Source of the DNA: JBNJGB01 sp051747385
Lineage (GTDB): Bacteria > Myxococcota_A > UBA9042 > PHBI01 > JACKFB01
Direction: 5' to 3'
Length of the DNA stretch: 64,000 nucleotides
Assembly (NCBI GenBank): GCA_051747385.1
Contig: JBNJGB010000006.1
Span: forward strand, 62,001-126,000
A program made the translations under genes and the position numbers. Of the stretch, positions 25,256 to 32,975 are shown piece by piece (within the stretch, counting starts at the first letter, position 1; every line of letters starts with the position of its first letter). Under the pieces are notes generated by a model, which saw only the letters and a list, made by a program, of their open reading frames with translations, did not search any database and was not told where the DNA came from.

Positions 25256-28006
25256 GTGGTCGGGGAGCGAGAGCGCTGGGACGTCTTCATCGCGCATGCC
25301 GGCGCGGACGCGGAGCACGCGCGGGAGCTGTACGACCGGCTCGACCACGGCCGGTGTCGGGTGTTCGTGGACTTCGAGCGGGTGGAGCTCGGACAGTTCT
25401 GGGACGACGCGATCGACGGGGCGTTGGCGGCTTCGCGGATCGTGGCGGCGATCGTCACCGAGGACTCGGTCGGGGCGCACTACGTGCGGGAGGAGGTGGC
25501 GAGCGCGATCCAGTACGTCCGCGAGAGGCAGGGGACGCACCGCCTGATCCCCATTTACGTGGGATGTCGGCCGGGCGAGGACGTGAGGCCGCTCTACGGC
25601 ACCCGCCGGATCCACTCGGCGTTCGTCGAAGACGAGGCGGACTGGGACCGCGTCGCCGAGCAGATCCTCCGGCTCATCGACGTCCGGCCCCGGGTGCCCC
25701 GGAGGGTGTCCGTCGCCGCTCTCCCGCACACGAGCGACACCTTCGTCGGCCGGCAGGCGGAGCTCGAGCTGCTCGACGAGGCCTGGGAGGATCCTGGAAC
25801 CCACGTCGTGTCGCTCGTGGCGTGGGGCGGGGTGGGGAAGACGTCGCTGGCGACGCGGTGGGTGCACGAGAAGGCCCGGGACGGGTTCGGTGGCGCGGAG
25901 GCGGTGTTCGCGTGGTCCTTCTACAGCCAGGGGGCCCGGGAGGATGCGCAGGTGTCGGCGGATCGGTTCGTCGACCATGCGCTTCAGTTCTTCGGGGATC
26001 CGGAGCCGGAGGCCGGCTCGCCGTTCCAGAAGGCGGAGCGGCTGGCCGAGCTGGCTCGCGGGCAGCGGACGCTGCTGGTGTTCGACGGGCTGGAGCCGAT
26101 GCAGCACCCGCGGAGCGCACCCGAGGTCGGCGGGCGGCTCCGGGATCCGGCGCTGGCGACGCTCCTCAAGGAGCTGGCGGGCCGGATCGACGGGCTGTGC
26201 CTCGTCACGACGCGGCTCCCGGTGGCGGACCTGGACCCCTCGAACGGGACGACGCTCCGGCGACGGGAGCTCGCACACCTGGGCGAGGCCACCGGGGCGG
26301 CGCTGCTGGCCGAGCGCGGCGTGGACGGGAGCGACGGCGATCTGCGGGCCGCCTCGCGCGAGTTCGGGGGCCATGCCCTGGCGCTCCACCTGCTGGCGGG
26401 CCTGCTGGCGACCTACTGCGACGGCGACGTCCGGAGGCGGGACACGGTCGGACCGTTGCTCGTGGACGAGGACCTCGGCGGGCACGCGCGACGGGTGCTG
26501 CGGGCGCACGAGGAGCGGCTGGATCCGGCGCATGTCGCGGCGCTCCGACTGGTCGGCCTGTTCGACCGGCCGGCGGACGCCGAGGCGCTGGCCGCCGTCC
26601 GGGCGGACCCGCCCATCGCGGGGCTGACCGCTCGACCGATTCCGTGGTGGGCCCGCTGGTTCAAGCGGCCCCAACCGTGGTTTGCGAGCGGTGCTGATTG
26701 GACACGGGCCGTGAAGCACCTGGCCGACCTCGGGCTGGTTCGGCGCGAGGACGAGGGCTCGCTCGACGCCCACCCGCTGGTACGGGAGCACGCCGCCGAG
26801 CGGCTCCGGGCGGAGCACGCCGAGGCGTGGCGCGAGGCGAACGACCGACTGTTCGAGCACTTCCGGGCCAGGCCGGACGAGGAGCACCCCGACACGCTGG
26901 ACGAGATGGAGCCGCTGTTCCGGGCCATCGCGCACGGCTGTGCGGCAGGGCGGCATCTGGAGGCGCTCCGCGAGGTGTACTGGCGGCGGGTGCAGAGGGG
27001 CAACGACGCCTACCTGACAGACCAGCTCGGTTCGTTCGGCTCCGACCTGGCCGCGTTGGCGCACCTCTTCCGGGAGCCGTGGGAGACGCCGGAGCCGTCG
27101 CTGCCCGAGCACCTGCAGGCCGTGCTGCTGAGCTGGGCGGGCTTCGCTCTCCGAGCCCTCGGACGGCTCGCGGAGGCGGTGGAGCCGATGGAGGCCGGGC
27201 TGCGGATGTGTGTAGCGCGGCAGCAGTGGCCGAACGCCGCGATCGATGCCGGCAACCTCGCCGAGCTCCTGGCGACCCTCGGACGGCTCGCCGAGGCCGA
27301 GGCCCGGGCCCGCGAGGCGGTCGAGCATGCCGACCGGAGCGGCGATGACTTCCAGCGCCTCGCCAAGCGCACTACCCTCGCGGACGTCCTCCACCAGCAG
27401 GGTCGGCTCGACGCCGCGCGGGAGCTCTTCGCCCAGGCGGAGCGGCTCCAGGCCGAGCGACAGCCTCGGTACGCGTACCTGTACTCGGTCCAGGGCTACC
27501 AGTACTGCGACCTCCACCTGACGCGGGGCGAACCGGCCGAGGCGCGACGGCGCGCGGAGAGGTTCTTCGACTGGCGCGTTCCGAGCGACTCGCTCCTCGA
27601 CATCGGGCTCGACCACCTGACCCTCGGGCGGGCGGCGCACGCGCTCGGCGACCTCGACGCGGCTGCCCCCTCCCTCGACCAGGCGGTGGATGGTCTCCGC
27701 ACCGCCGGACAGCAGCAGGAGCTCCCTCGCGGCCTCCTCGCCCGCGCCGCGCTTCGCCGTGATCTCGACGACCACGACGAGGCCCGCAAGGACCTCCACG
27801 AGGTCCACACCATCGCCGAAAGGAGCGGCATGAGGCTCTTCCTCGCCGACCACGCGCTGGAGTCCGCCCGCCTCGCCCTCGCCACCGCGGACTGCGACGC
27901 GGCTGCGGAGCACTACGCCACGGCCCGCGAGCTCGTCCAAGCGACCGGGTATCATCGTCGCGACCCGGAGCTGGCCGAGCTGGCCGGGCTTCTCGACGAG
28001 GGTTGA
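25256..28006 (+). CDS. TIR-STAND-TPR immune-like protein
   Basis: The 916-residue protein has a TIR domain (about 6-145: RWDVFIAHAGADAEHARELY; candidate catalytic Glu in YVREEVASAI), then a STAND NTPase with GRQAELELL, Walker A VAWGGVGKTSLA (near 188) and Walker B RTLLVFDGLEPM (near 273), a winged-helix-like segment, and TPR-like helices from about 600 to the end. This TIR-NB-repeat order parallels bacterial STAND sensors and, by analogy only, plant TIR-NB-LRR receptors. The GTG at 25256 was chosen because gggag precedes it and the TIR strand begins six residues later; a longer frame starts near 25166. It is the last gene of the plus-strand cluster after the patatin and NDT/TIR-like genes. 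Confidence 0.85.
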   Translation: MVGERERWDVFIAHAGADAEHARELYDRLDHGRCRVFVDFERVELGQFWDDAIDGALAASRIVAAIVTEDSVGAHYVREEVASAIQYVRERQGTHRLIPIYVGCRPGEDVRPLYGTRRIHSAFVEDEADWDRVAEQILRLIDVRPRVPRRVSVAALPHTSDTFVGRQAELELLDEAWEDPGTHVVSLVAWGGVGKTSLATRWVHEKARDGFGGAEAVFAWSFYSQGAREDAQVSADRFVDHALQFFGDPEPEAGSPFQKAERLAELARGQRTLLVFDGLEPMQHPRSAPEVGGRLRDPALATLLKELAGRIDGLCLVTTRLPVADLDPSNGTTLRRRELAHLGEATGAALLAERGVDGSDGDLRAASREFGGHALALHLLAGLLATYCDGDVRRRDTVGPLLVDEDLGGHARRVLRAHEERLDPAHVAALRLVGLFDRPADAEALAAVRADPPIAGLTARPIPWWARWFKRPQPWFASGADWTRAVKHLADLGLVRREDEGSLDAHPLVREHAAERLRAEHAEAWREANDRLFEHFRARPDEEHPDTLDEMEPLFRAIAHGCAAGRHLEALREVYWRRVQRGNDAYLTDQLGSFGSDLAALAHLFREPWETPEPSLPEHLQAVLLSWAGFALRALGRLAEAVEPMEAGLRMCVARQQWPNAAIDAGNLAELLATLGRLAEAEARAREAVEHADRSGDDFQRLAKRTTLADVLHQQGRLDAARELFAQAERLQAERQPRYAYLYSVQGYQYCDLHLTRGEPAEARRRAERFFDWRVPSDSLLDIGLDHLTLGRAAHALGDLDAAAPSLDQAVDGLRTAGQQQELPRGLLARAALRRDLDDHDEARKDLHEVHTIAERSGMRLFLADHALESARLALATADCDAAAEHYATARELVQATGYHRRDPELAELAGLLDEG

Positions 28007-28054
28007 GTCGACCCGCCCGCCGCCGTCACCCTGGCCATCGTCCTACGACCAGCT

Positions 28055-28342
28055 CTACGGAGACGGGTCCCGGTAGGCCGGTGGGAGCAAATCGGGGCTC
28101 GGCAGGCGGGGTCCCTGCAGCTCCTCCCGCGGCTCGGGCGGGTCGTAGCCGCCGTCACAGCCCTCGCGGCAGCCGCGGATGCGGCGCCAGTCCATGCGGA
28201 GTCCACGGAGAGCGCCGTACCGGATCACGGCGCGCCGTGCGTACTCCGAGCAGGTGGGCTCTTAGAAGCACGCGGGCGGAAGCCGTGGGGAGAGTCGTCG
28301 CTGGTACCACGCGAGGAGCGCCAGGACGAGGCGACGCAGCAC
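28055..28342 (-). pseudogene. yidD: yidD (membrane protein insertion efficiency factor) with a premature stop
   Basis: From GTG 28342 leftward the frame reads MLRRLVLALLAWYQRRLSPR then LPPACF, followed by TAA, then EPTCSEYARRAVIRYGALRG and a tail with GCDGGYDPP. Without the stop this is a normal 95-residue YidD: amphipathic N-terminus, YQRRLSP, the paired-Cys PTCSEYA motif and the Cys/Gly-rich end. The stop replaces one codon of the Cys-rich core (a TAC-to-TAA change would explain it). YidD normally sits in the rnpA-yidC region and helps membrane protein insertion; this isolated, interrupted copy at the edge of the immune-like cluster is probably a relict or imported fragment. It is too short for most gene finders. 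Confidence 0.75.
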
Positions 28343-28351
28343 GGCCTGGAT

Positions 28352-28468
28352 GCTGGCGGTAACGCGCCAGGATGGGCCACGGCGTGCAGCTACGCCGCGT
28401 GGCGGTCGAGCTCGGGTTCGGGTGGAGGCCTGGCGGGGGCGATGCGTGCGAGCTCGGCCGGTAGGTGC
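28352..28468 (+). repeat. Dispersed repeat family 2, copy 2
   Basis: This stretch is collinear with 17445-17545 and shares the exact 20-mer GCCAGGATGGGCCACGGCGT (28366-28385) and the TGGCGGGGGCGATGCGTG block. It has a small insertion (CAGCTACGCCGCGTGGC region) relative to copy 1. The yidD start lies 10 bases from its left edge, and a recombinase fragment begins about 32 bases beyond its right edge. Confidence 0.65.
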
Positions 28469-28500
28469 CAAGTCAACAAATTGCGACCCGACCCCCAACT

Positions 28501-28764
28501 TACACCCTGGCCATCCTGGAGTTCGACGGCCTCCAGACCGTCCGGGCCGTCGCGGGACTCCTGGGCGCCGTCCTCCTCATCGGCCTGGTGAACTTCGTGG
28601 TGAGCTTCGGGCTCACCCTCGCCGTCGCCATCGAGTCCCGCAAGGTCGCCGGGGTCGACTGGCGCCTCGAGCTCCGCAGCCTGGGCCGCCTCGCCCTGCG
28701 GCAGCCGCTCCGGTTCTTCCTCCCGCTCGGGGACGACGCCCCGCCGGCGCCGAAGCGCCCGTGA
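28501..28764 (+). pseudogene. C-terminal remnant of a 'site-specific recombinase' (SpecificRecomb) family protein
   Basis: About 87 codons are open up to the stop at 28764. A hydrophobic stretch (LGAVLLIGLVNFVVSFGLTL) leads into AVAIESRKV, a basic/hydrophobic segment and RQPLRFFLPLGDD. This matches the C-terminal membrane segment and tail of the large SpecificRecomb-annotated membrane proteins as I remember them; the several hundred N-terminal residues are absent. The sequence upstream (CAAATTGCGACCCGACCCCC) looks repeat-derived. I regard it as a decayed fragment. Alternatively it could be a small membrane protein, but there is no good start or ribosome-binding site. Confidence 0.5.
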
Positions 28765-28825
28765 CCCGGCCGCACCACCGGCCCCTGCAGCCCGACACAA
28801 CCGCTCTGAGTGTATAACGGCCAGA

Positions 28826-28906
28826 TCAACCCCGTGCGGTTGAGTTGACAGCGGCCCTTTCATCCGCTAACGGTTGAAAGCGTGACTATCTACCCTTGAT
28901 GGTTGA
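28826..28906. promoter_or_regulatory. GGTTGA repeat array upstream of the SatD-like gene
   Basis: TCAACC-N6-GGTTGA forms a palindrome at 28826-28843, and two further GGTTGA copies lie at 28872-28877 and 28901-28906, spaced 34 and 29 bases apart. They are concentrated just upstream of a gene whose product ends in a sigma-like helix-turn-helix, so autoregulatory operators are plausible. The region is also locally AT-richer (TGACTATCTACCCTTGAT), as expected for a promoter. Confidence 0.4.
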
Positions 28907-28934
28907 TCTGAGCCGGGTGTCAGGTGGAGGGGCC

Positions 28935-29609
28935 GTGGAGGAGCAACGGCTGGCGGTGATCGCCGACGTGGTGCGGTCGCGGGATCTCGCGGACGCCGAG
29001 CGACGACGCCTGCAGGAGCGCGTCGTTCGCCTGGCCGGCGACCACGTGGGCTTCCGCTTCAGCGGCGGAGACGAGTTCGAGTGGCACCTCCCCGATGAGC
29101 CGGAGTCCCTGGACCGCGTGCTGCTGCTCCGCGCGCGCCTGGCAGCCGGTTCACGGGACGTCCCGGGCGTGATGACGCGCTGCGGCCTGGGTCGCGGCGC
29201 CCTCGTCGTGCGCTCGGACGCGTCCCCGTACGCCGAGGACGGTCCGGCCTTCCACCGCGCCCGGGAGGCGCTCCGCGCGGCCGCCTACCCGGCGGTTCGA
29301 GGGCGTCGCTCCCACACCGACCCGTTCTCGCCGGGGACGGCGCAGCCCCGGCTGACGGCCTTCGACGACGGTGCGCAGGACCCGGTCCGTGACGCGCTTC
29401 TCGTCCACATGGACCGGCTGTTGCTCGGGTGGACGGAGCGGCACTGGCAGACGGTCGCCCTCGTGCTCGAGGGCCTGCGGTACGAGGAGGTGGGCGAGCG
29501 CCTCGGCCTGAGCGCCCAGGGAGTCCACAAGCGCCTCGGGTCTGCGGAGCTGGACCTCTACCTCGAGGGGCACGAAGCCCTGAAGCGGGCCTGGAGGACG
29601 CTGCCGTGA
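28935..29609 (+). CDS. SatD-like protein with C-terminal sigma-type helix-turn-helix
   Basis: The 224-residue protein begins EEQRLAVIADVVRSRDL, the 'IxGDxxxSR' start of the SatD family. FRFSGGDEFEWHLPDE matches the conserved GDEF-like core, and the C-terminal 50 residues (ALVLEGLRYEEVGERLGLSA then QGVHKRLGSAELDLYL) form a helix-turn-helix similar to sigma-70 region 4. SatD is known from the streptococcal SAT (secretion and acid tolerance) operon; its biochemistry is not established. The GTG at 28935 after ggtggagggg was preferred over ATG 28899 because the conserved start follows directly. It overlaps the next gene by GTGA, so the pair is translationally coupled. Confidence 0.75.
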   Translation: MEEQRLAVIADVVRSRDLADAERRRLQERVVRLAGDHVGFRFSGGDEFEWHLPDEPESLDRVLLLRARLAAGSRDVPGVMTRCGLGRGALVVRSDASPYAEDGPAFHRAREALRAAAYPAVRGRRSHTDPFSPGTAQPRLTAFDDGAQDPVRDALLVHMDRLLLGWTERHWQTVALVLEGLRYEEVGERLGLSAQGVHKRLGSAELDLYLEGHEALKRAWRTLP

Positions 29610-30031
29610 GCCCGGTCGCCGAGCACCTCGTCGTGATCGCCATCCACGCCGCGGCCCTCGGCTTCAGCCTGGGCGCCGGCGGCGCCTTCACCGGGTGGCT
29701 CCTCAACCGCCTGCGCCTGGTCAACGCCGACCTGGGCGGCCCCGGCGCCCTCGGCGCGGGGCGGGTCATCGGGGTGTCCGAGCGCTTCCTCGTCTACATG
29801 GCCGTGGCCTTCCAGGTGCCCACGCTGCTCGCGGTCCTCGTCGGCGTGAAGACCATCGTGCGCTATCCCGAGGTCCGCGTCGCCGCCGAGCGCCGCCGGG
29901 ACGGCCCGCCCGGCTCGGAGCCGCGGTTCGCCGAGTACTACCTCGTCGGCACCCTGGTGAGCATCGCCATCGGCGTCGCCTCCCCCCTCCTCGCGAAGGT
30001 CGCCCTCGCCTGGCTCCTCCCCGCCCCGTAA
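29606..30031 (+). CDS. DUF3307-like small membrane protein (SatE-like partner)
   Basis: The 141-residue protein has four hydrophobic segments: HLVVIAIHAAALGFSLGAGG, ERFLVYMAVAFQVPTLLAVL, YYLVGTLVSIAIGVASPLL and a short terminal helix. GRVIGVSERFLVYMAVAF, then VGVKTIVRYPEVR, then EYYLVGTLVS has the same order as the C-terminal half of DUF3307 proteins, which are genetic partners of SatD. The GTG start at 29606 overlaps the upstream stop. Family membership is inferred from motif order, not a search. Function is unknown; membrane location is clear. Confidence 0.65.
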   Translation: MSPVAEHLVVIAIHAAALGFSLGAGGAFTGWLLNRLRLVNADLGGPGALGAGRVIGVSERFLVYMAVAFQVPTLLAVLVGVKTIVRYPEVRVAAERRRDGPPGSEPRFAEYYLVGTLVSIAIGVASPLLAKVALAWLLPAP

Positions 30032-30054
30032 GACCCGCCAGGGTCCGACCCATC

Positions 30055-30085
30055 GGGGTCAAGTCTACTCACTACTCACTTTTCG
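30055..30085 (-). repeat. REP-like 31-base repeat, copy 2
   Basis: This is the reverse complement of the 1513-1543 repeat with four mismatches; read on the minus strand it starts CGAAAAGTGAG and ends CTTGACCCC. It lies immediately downstream of the DUF3307-like gene and upstream of the porin fragment. Confidence 0.55.
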
Positions 30086-30101
30086 CCCCCCGAGGGCCGG
30101 G

Positions 30102-30338
30102 CTACAGGATCCGCCAGGTGAAGCGGAGCAGCAGCCGGTGCTCCGTCTGGAGGTCGGGCGAGCGCTCGCGGTCGCTCAGCAGCTTGAAGATGTAGTCGAG
30201 CGACGCGAAGGACACGAGACGGAAGCCGATGGTCGTCTCCCAGTCGATGATGGGGTGCTCCGGGGCGTCGAAGGGCTCCAGCATCTCGAACTCGGTCGTG
30301 GCCAGGACCCAGACGCGATCGTTCGCGATCGAGCCCAC
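30102..30338 (-). pseudogene. C-terminal fragment of an outer-membrane beta-barrel-like protein
   Basis: Seventy-eight codons end in alternating aromatic strands (WETTIGFRLVSFASLDYIFK, then EHRLLLRFTWRIL), the usual look of the last strands of an outer-membrane barrel. The N-terminal part is missing: immediately upstream (30339-30390) is copy B of dispersed repeat family 1. The GTG at 30338 has no convincing ribosome-binding site. I read it as a truncated relict. The exact barrel family cannot be named. Confidence 0.45.
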
Positions 30339-30640
30339 GACGACCGCTCGGGCACCGGCCCAACGTCCGAGAATCCCTCTTTATGGAAACTAGCCCGGCC
30401 TTCTCACCATCCGCCGGCTGCAGCTTGGGATCCGCCCGCGTCTCCGGCGCGTGCTCCCTCCGGCGGGCTCGACGTACTGCAAATACTCCGGGTCGCTTCG
30501 CTCCCCGGCTCTTCCGGCCCTCCGGGCCGGCGCTGCGGCGCGTGGCGCCGCTAACGCCCGCCTCCAGTCCGCGCCACGCCGGATCCACGGACGCCTCCCG
30601 GCGCTTCGCTCGACGTCTCGTGAGAATCCCGGGCTAGCGG
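30310..30640 (-). repeat. Composite repeat: family 1 copy B plus a hairpin-rich element
   Basis: Bases 30310-30390 carry the family 1 blocks in inverse orientation (GGCACCGGCCCAACGTC, GAGAATCCCTC, TTTATGGAAACTAGCCCGG). Bases 30391-30625 form a GC-rich, stop-poor tract with nested hairpins such as GGCCCTCCGGGCC and GGCGCTGCGGCGCGTGGCGCC. A second GAGAATCCC followed by GGGCTAGC closes the element at 30622-30638, so GGGATTCTC frames it on both sides. The outer-membrane fragment ends at its left edge and the SRPBCC gene runs into its right edge. Confidence 0.6.
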
Positions 30641-31004
30641 CCAGGAGGCCCATCACGCGGGCGACCGGGTTCTGCAGGGTGCCGTGGAAGTCGAGGGTCA
30701 CACGGATCGCGTCGCCCTCCCGGGTGAGGGTGTGGCGCGTCCGGTAGTTCATGCCGTGGGAGTGCGCCTCGAGGAGGTAGCCGTGCGGCCGGTCGAACTC
30801 CGTGAACTCCATCTCCTCGGTGGCCTCCTTGCCGAACATGACCCGGGTCTCGCGGAAGCGCGTGCCCGCGCCCACCGGCCCGTCGGTCAGCACCTCGCAG
30901 CGGGTGATGGCCGGGATGCGCTCCGCGTGGCCCTCCGGATCCGTCATGGCGTCGAAGACGGCCTCGATCGGGGCGTGGATGGCCTCGGAGATGGAGATGT
31001 GCAT
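30390..31004 (-). CDS. SRPBCC (START-like) protein, C-terminus replaced by repeat sequence
   Basis: The first roughly 122 residues are a SRPBCC/polyketide-cyclase-like domain: ISEAIHAPIEAVFDAMTDPE, VGAGTRFRETRVMF, a Met/Tyr-rich strand region, and the helix NPVARVMGLLAA that should close the hydrophobic cavity. At about base 30640 the frame enters the composite repeat, and the remaining 80 residues are Arg/Ala-rich repeat translation (RRPWIRRGADWRRALAAPRA). The natural C-terminal helix is therefore cut short, and the protein may be non-functional or carry a junk tail. The start at 31004 is supported by gaggacgcc. The ligand is unknown. Confidence 0.7.
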   Translation of the reverse strand: MHISISEAIHAPIEAVFDAMTDPEGHAERIPAITRCEVLTDGPVGAGTRFRETRVMFGKEATEEMEFTEFDRPHGYLLEAHSHGMNYRTRHTLTREGDAIRVTLDFHGTLQNPVARVMGLLAASPGFSRDVERSAGRRPWIRRGADWRRALAAPRAAAPARRAGRAGERSDPEYLQYVEPAGGSTRRRRGRIPSCSRRMVRRPG

Positions 31005-31145
31005 GGCGTCCTCGTGGGTGGAGGGCTGCTTCTATCACCGCGCCCACGGACGACAAGTCCACCCGGGGCGGTTTCGTCGCGGCCCGCTGGGTGATCGCAG
31101 CGTGCCGGGGGTCGCGGTACGGTCCCGACGACCTGGAGGCACGAC

Positions 31146-32801
31146 ATGATCCGACTCGCCCGCCCTGCGCTCTCTCTGCTACTCCTCGCCCTGCTCGGCT
31201 GCGGTGGTGGGGAAGGCGCCGGCGAGCCCGACGCGGCCCAGGCGCAGGACGTCCCGACGGAGACGGCCGGTCCGGACGCCACCGAAGACGTGACCACCCA
31301 GCAGGACACGGGCGCCGACGCCGACGACGACGGGGTGCCCACGACGCCCGGCGGGCTGCCGCTGGCGCTTCCGTTCGAGTTCGAGCGCCCGGACGTGGGC
31401 ACGCCGCTCACGGACGAGGAGGTGGCCACCTTCACCCGGCGGATCACCGGCCTGCTGGCTCAGATGGACTACTACACGTGGGTCTACGAGACGACGCACG
31501 GGACCGACGCCTCGACGGGCCTGCCGGGGTACCTGATCTGGTGGCACGACGTGGAGGCCGTGAAGACCGGCGACCTGGTCACCTTCGTCAACAACAAGGA
31601 GGACGGGGGCAGCCACAACAACGCCGTGCCGACCATGCTGGCCCTCGCGCAGGCGATCGGCGGGTACATGAGCAGCGGCGACGCGGCGGCGGCGGCGCTC
31701 GTCGAGCAGCTCACGCGGTCCATCCACGCCGTGACGCTCGGCTTCGTCCACGACGAGGACGACCCCATCGACTTCCTCATGGCGCGCAACATCATCACGC
31801 AGAATCACGAGTTCGTGCTGCCGAGCGGCAAGCAGAAGGCGGTCGACTATACCGAGTGGTACTTCCCCTACGAGGGGTGGAACGCCGACCGCTTCCGCTA
31901 CGAGCACAACCCGACGTGGGGCGACATCTGGGTCACGAACAAGCGCTCGAAGGACGACGTGCCGTACTTCTTCCGGGTGGCGGCGTGGCTGCCGTACGTG
32001 GCCGAGCTGGCCCCCGACCCGGAGGTCCGCGAGGTCGCGGCCGAGGCCCTCGACCTCCTGGAGCGGTTCGCCGCCGACATCGTGGACCAGGGCTACCTCA
32101 TCCGCACGAAGGACGCGGAGGGGAACCCCGTGTTCGTCGACGACCAGGACCTCGACAGCTTCGTGAACTACGTCGGGGTCTTCCCGGACGCCGAGTGCGA
32201 CGCGCGGCTCGGGAGCGCGCTGCTGGGCCACGGCGAGCCCCTGGACGTGGACTGCGGCGACGGCCAGGGCAGCCCCTACGACCGCATCGCCGGGTCCGGC
32301 CACTTCTTCAACTACGACATCATCGTCCACTTCCACATCGCGGCCATCCCGCTCGCGCTCGTCCGCGGCCACGCCGACGTCGCCAGGGACCTGCTCGGCG
32401 GGCTCGTCACCCGCCTCGAGGGCTACCGCGACCCGGACACCGAGGAGCCCGGCCGGGAAGACGCGGCGTGGGAGAAGGAGATCACGCACTGGCTCATCAC
32501 GAGCGCCAGCGTGGGCTACCCCCTGACGTCGGACGAGGCGCGCCAGATCCACGACCTCTACCTGCGGACCATCGACGACTTCGAGGAGTTCCCCCGCTGG
32601 GACCTGTGGGACCCGTCGGTCGCCGACGGCGTCTACAACTTCCGCGACGGCGGCCTGTACCCGGAGCACCGCGACGACCGCATCGACATCGAGTACATCG
32701 CGTTCGTGCTGGAGTACTGCTGGAGCCCGTTCCGCAACCCGGCCGGCGCGACCTTCGTCGACTGCGACGTGGTCCGCGACCCGACGCGCTGGGGGGAGTA
32801 G
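31146..32801 (+). CDS. Large lipoprotein of unknown function
   Basis: The 551-residue protein has a signal peptide with lipobox (LLLLALLGC near residue 20) and a low-complexity linker rich in Asp, Pro, Ala and Thr (to about residue 70). The globular mature domain is rich in Trp, Tyr, Asp and His (YYTWVYETTHGTDAS, GYLIWWHDVEAV, GSGHFFNYDIIVHFHIAAIP). It looks mostly helical and complete, with RBS ggaggcacgac and a clean ATG. Conserved aromatic/His clusters suggest a carbohydrate- or metal-related exported domain, but I recognise no family. The Asp-rich linker after the lipobox is shared in style with the lipoproteins at 36970 and 54768. It is probably anchored to the outer membrane. Confidence 0.8.
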   Translation: MIRLARPALSLLLLALLGCGGGEGAGEPDAAQAQDVPTETAGPDATEDVTTQQDTGADADDDGVPTTPGGLPLALPFEFERPDVGTPLTDEEVATFTRRITGLLAQMDYYTWVYETTHGTDASTGLPGYLIWWHDVEAVKTGDLVTFVNNKEDGGSHNNAVPTMLALAQAIGGYMSSGDAAAAALVEQLTRSIHAVTLGFVHDEDDPIDFLMARNIITQNHEFVLPSGKQKAVDYTEWYFPYEGWNADRFRYEHNPTWGDIWVTNKRSKDDVPYFFRVAAWLPYVAELAPDPEVREVAAEALDLLERFAADIVDQGYLIRTKDAEGNPVFVDDQDLDSFVNYVGVFPDAECDARLGSALLGHGEPLDVDCGDGQGSPYDRIAGSGHFFNYDIIVHFHIAAIPLALVRGHADVARDLLGGLVTRLEGYRDPDTEEPGREDAAWEKEITHWLITSASVGYPLTSDEARQIHDLYLRTIDDFEEFPRWDLWDPSVADGVYNFRDGGLYPEHRDDRIDIEYIAFVLEYCWSPFRNPAGATFVDCDVVRDPTRWGE

Positions 32802-32975
32802 CGGCGGTCACGCCCCTCCGCCCGATGCCGGTTGTGGGGTGGGGGGGAGCGGGGCATGCTCCCGCCATGCTCCTCGTCCACCTCGGGCTCCATCGCCGTC
32901 CGAGCCGGAGCCGCCCCCCGGGTGCGCCCGCGTCGCCGCTGGGGTGCGCACCGTCTCGTCCGAGCCGCGCCTGCC

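Noticed and set aside
24590..27955. A 1121-codon minus-strand open frame
   Set aside because: It is antisense to the TIR-STAND gene and lacks motifs; only the 24930-25151 part looks protein-like, and in a different reading of the minus strand.
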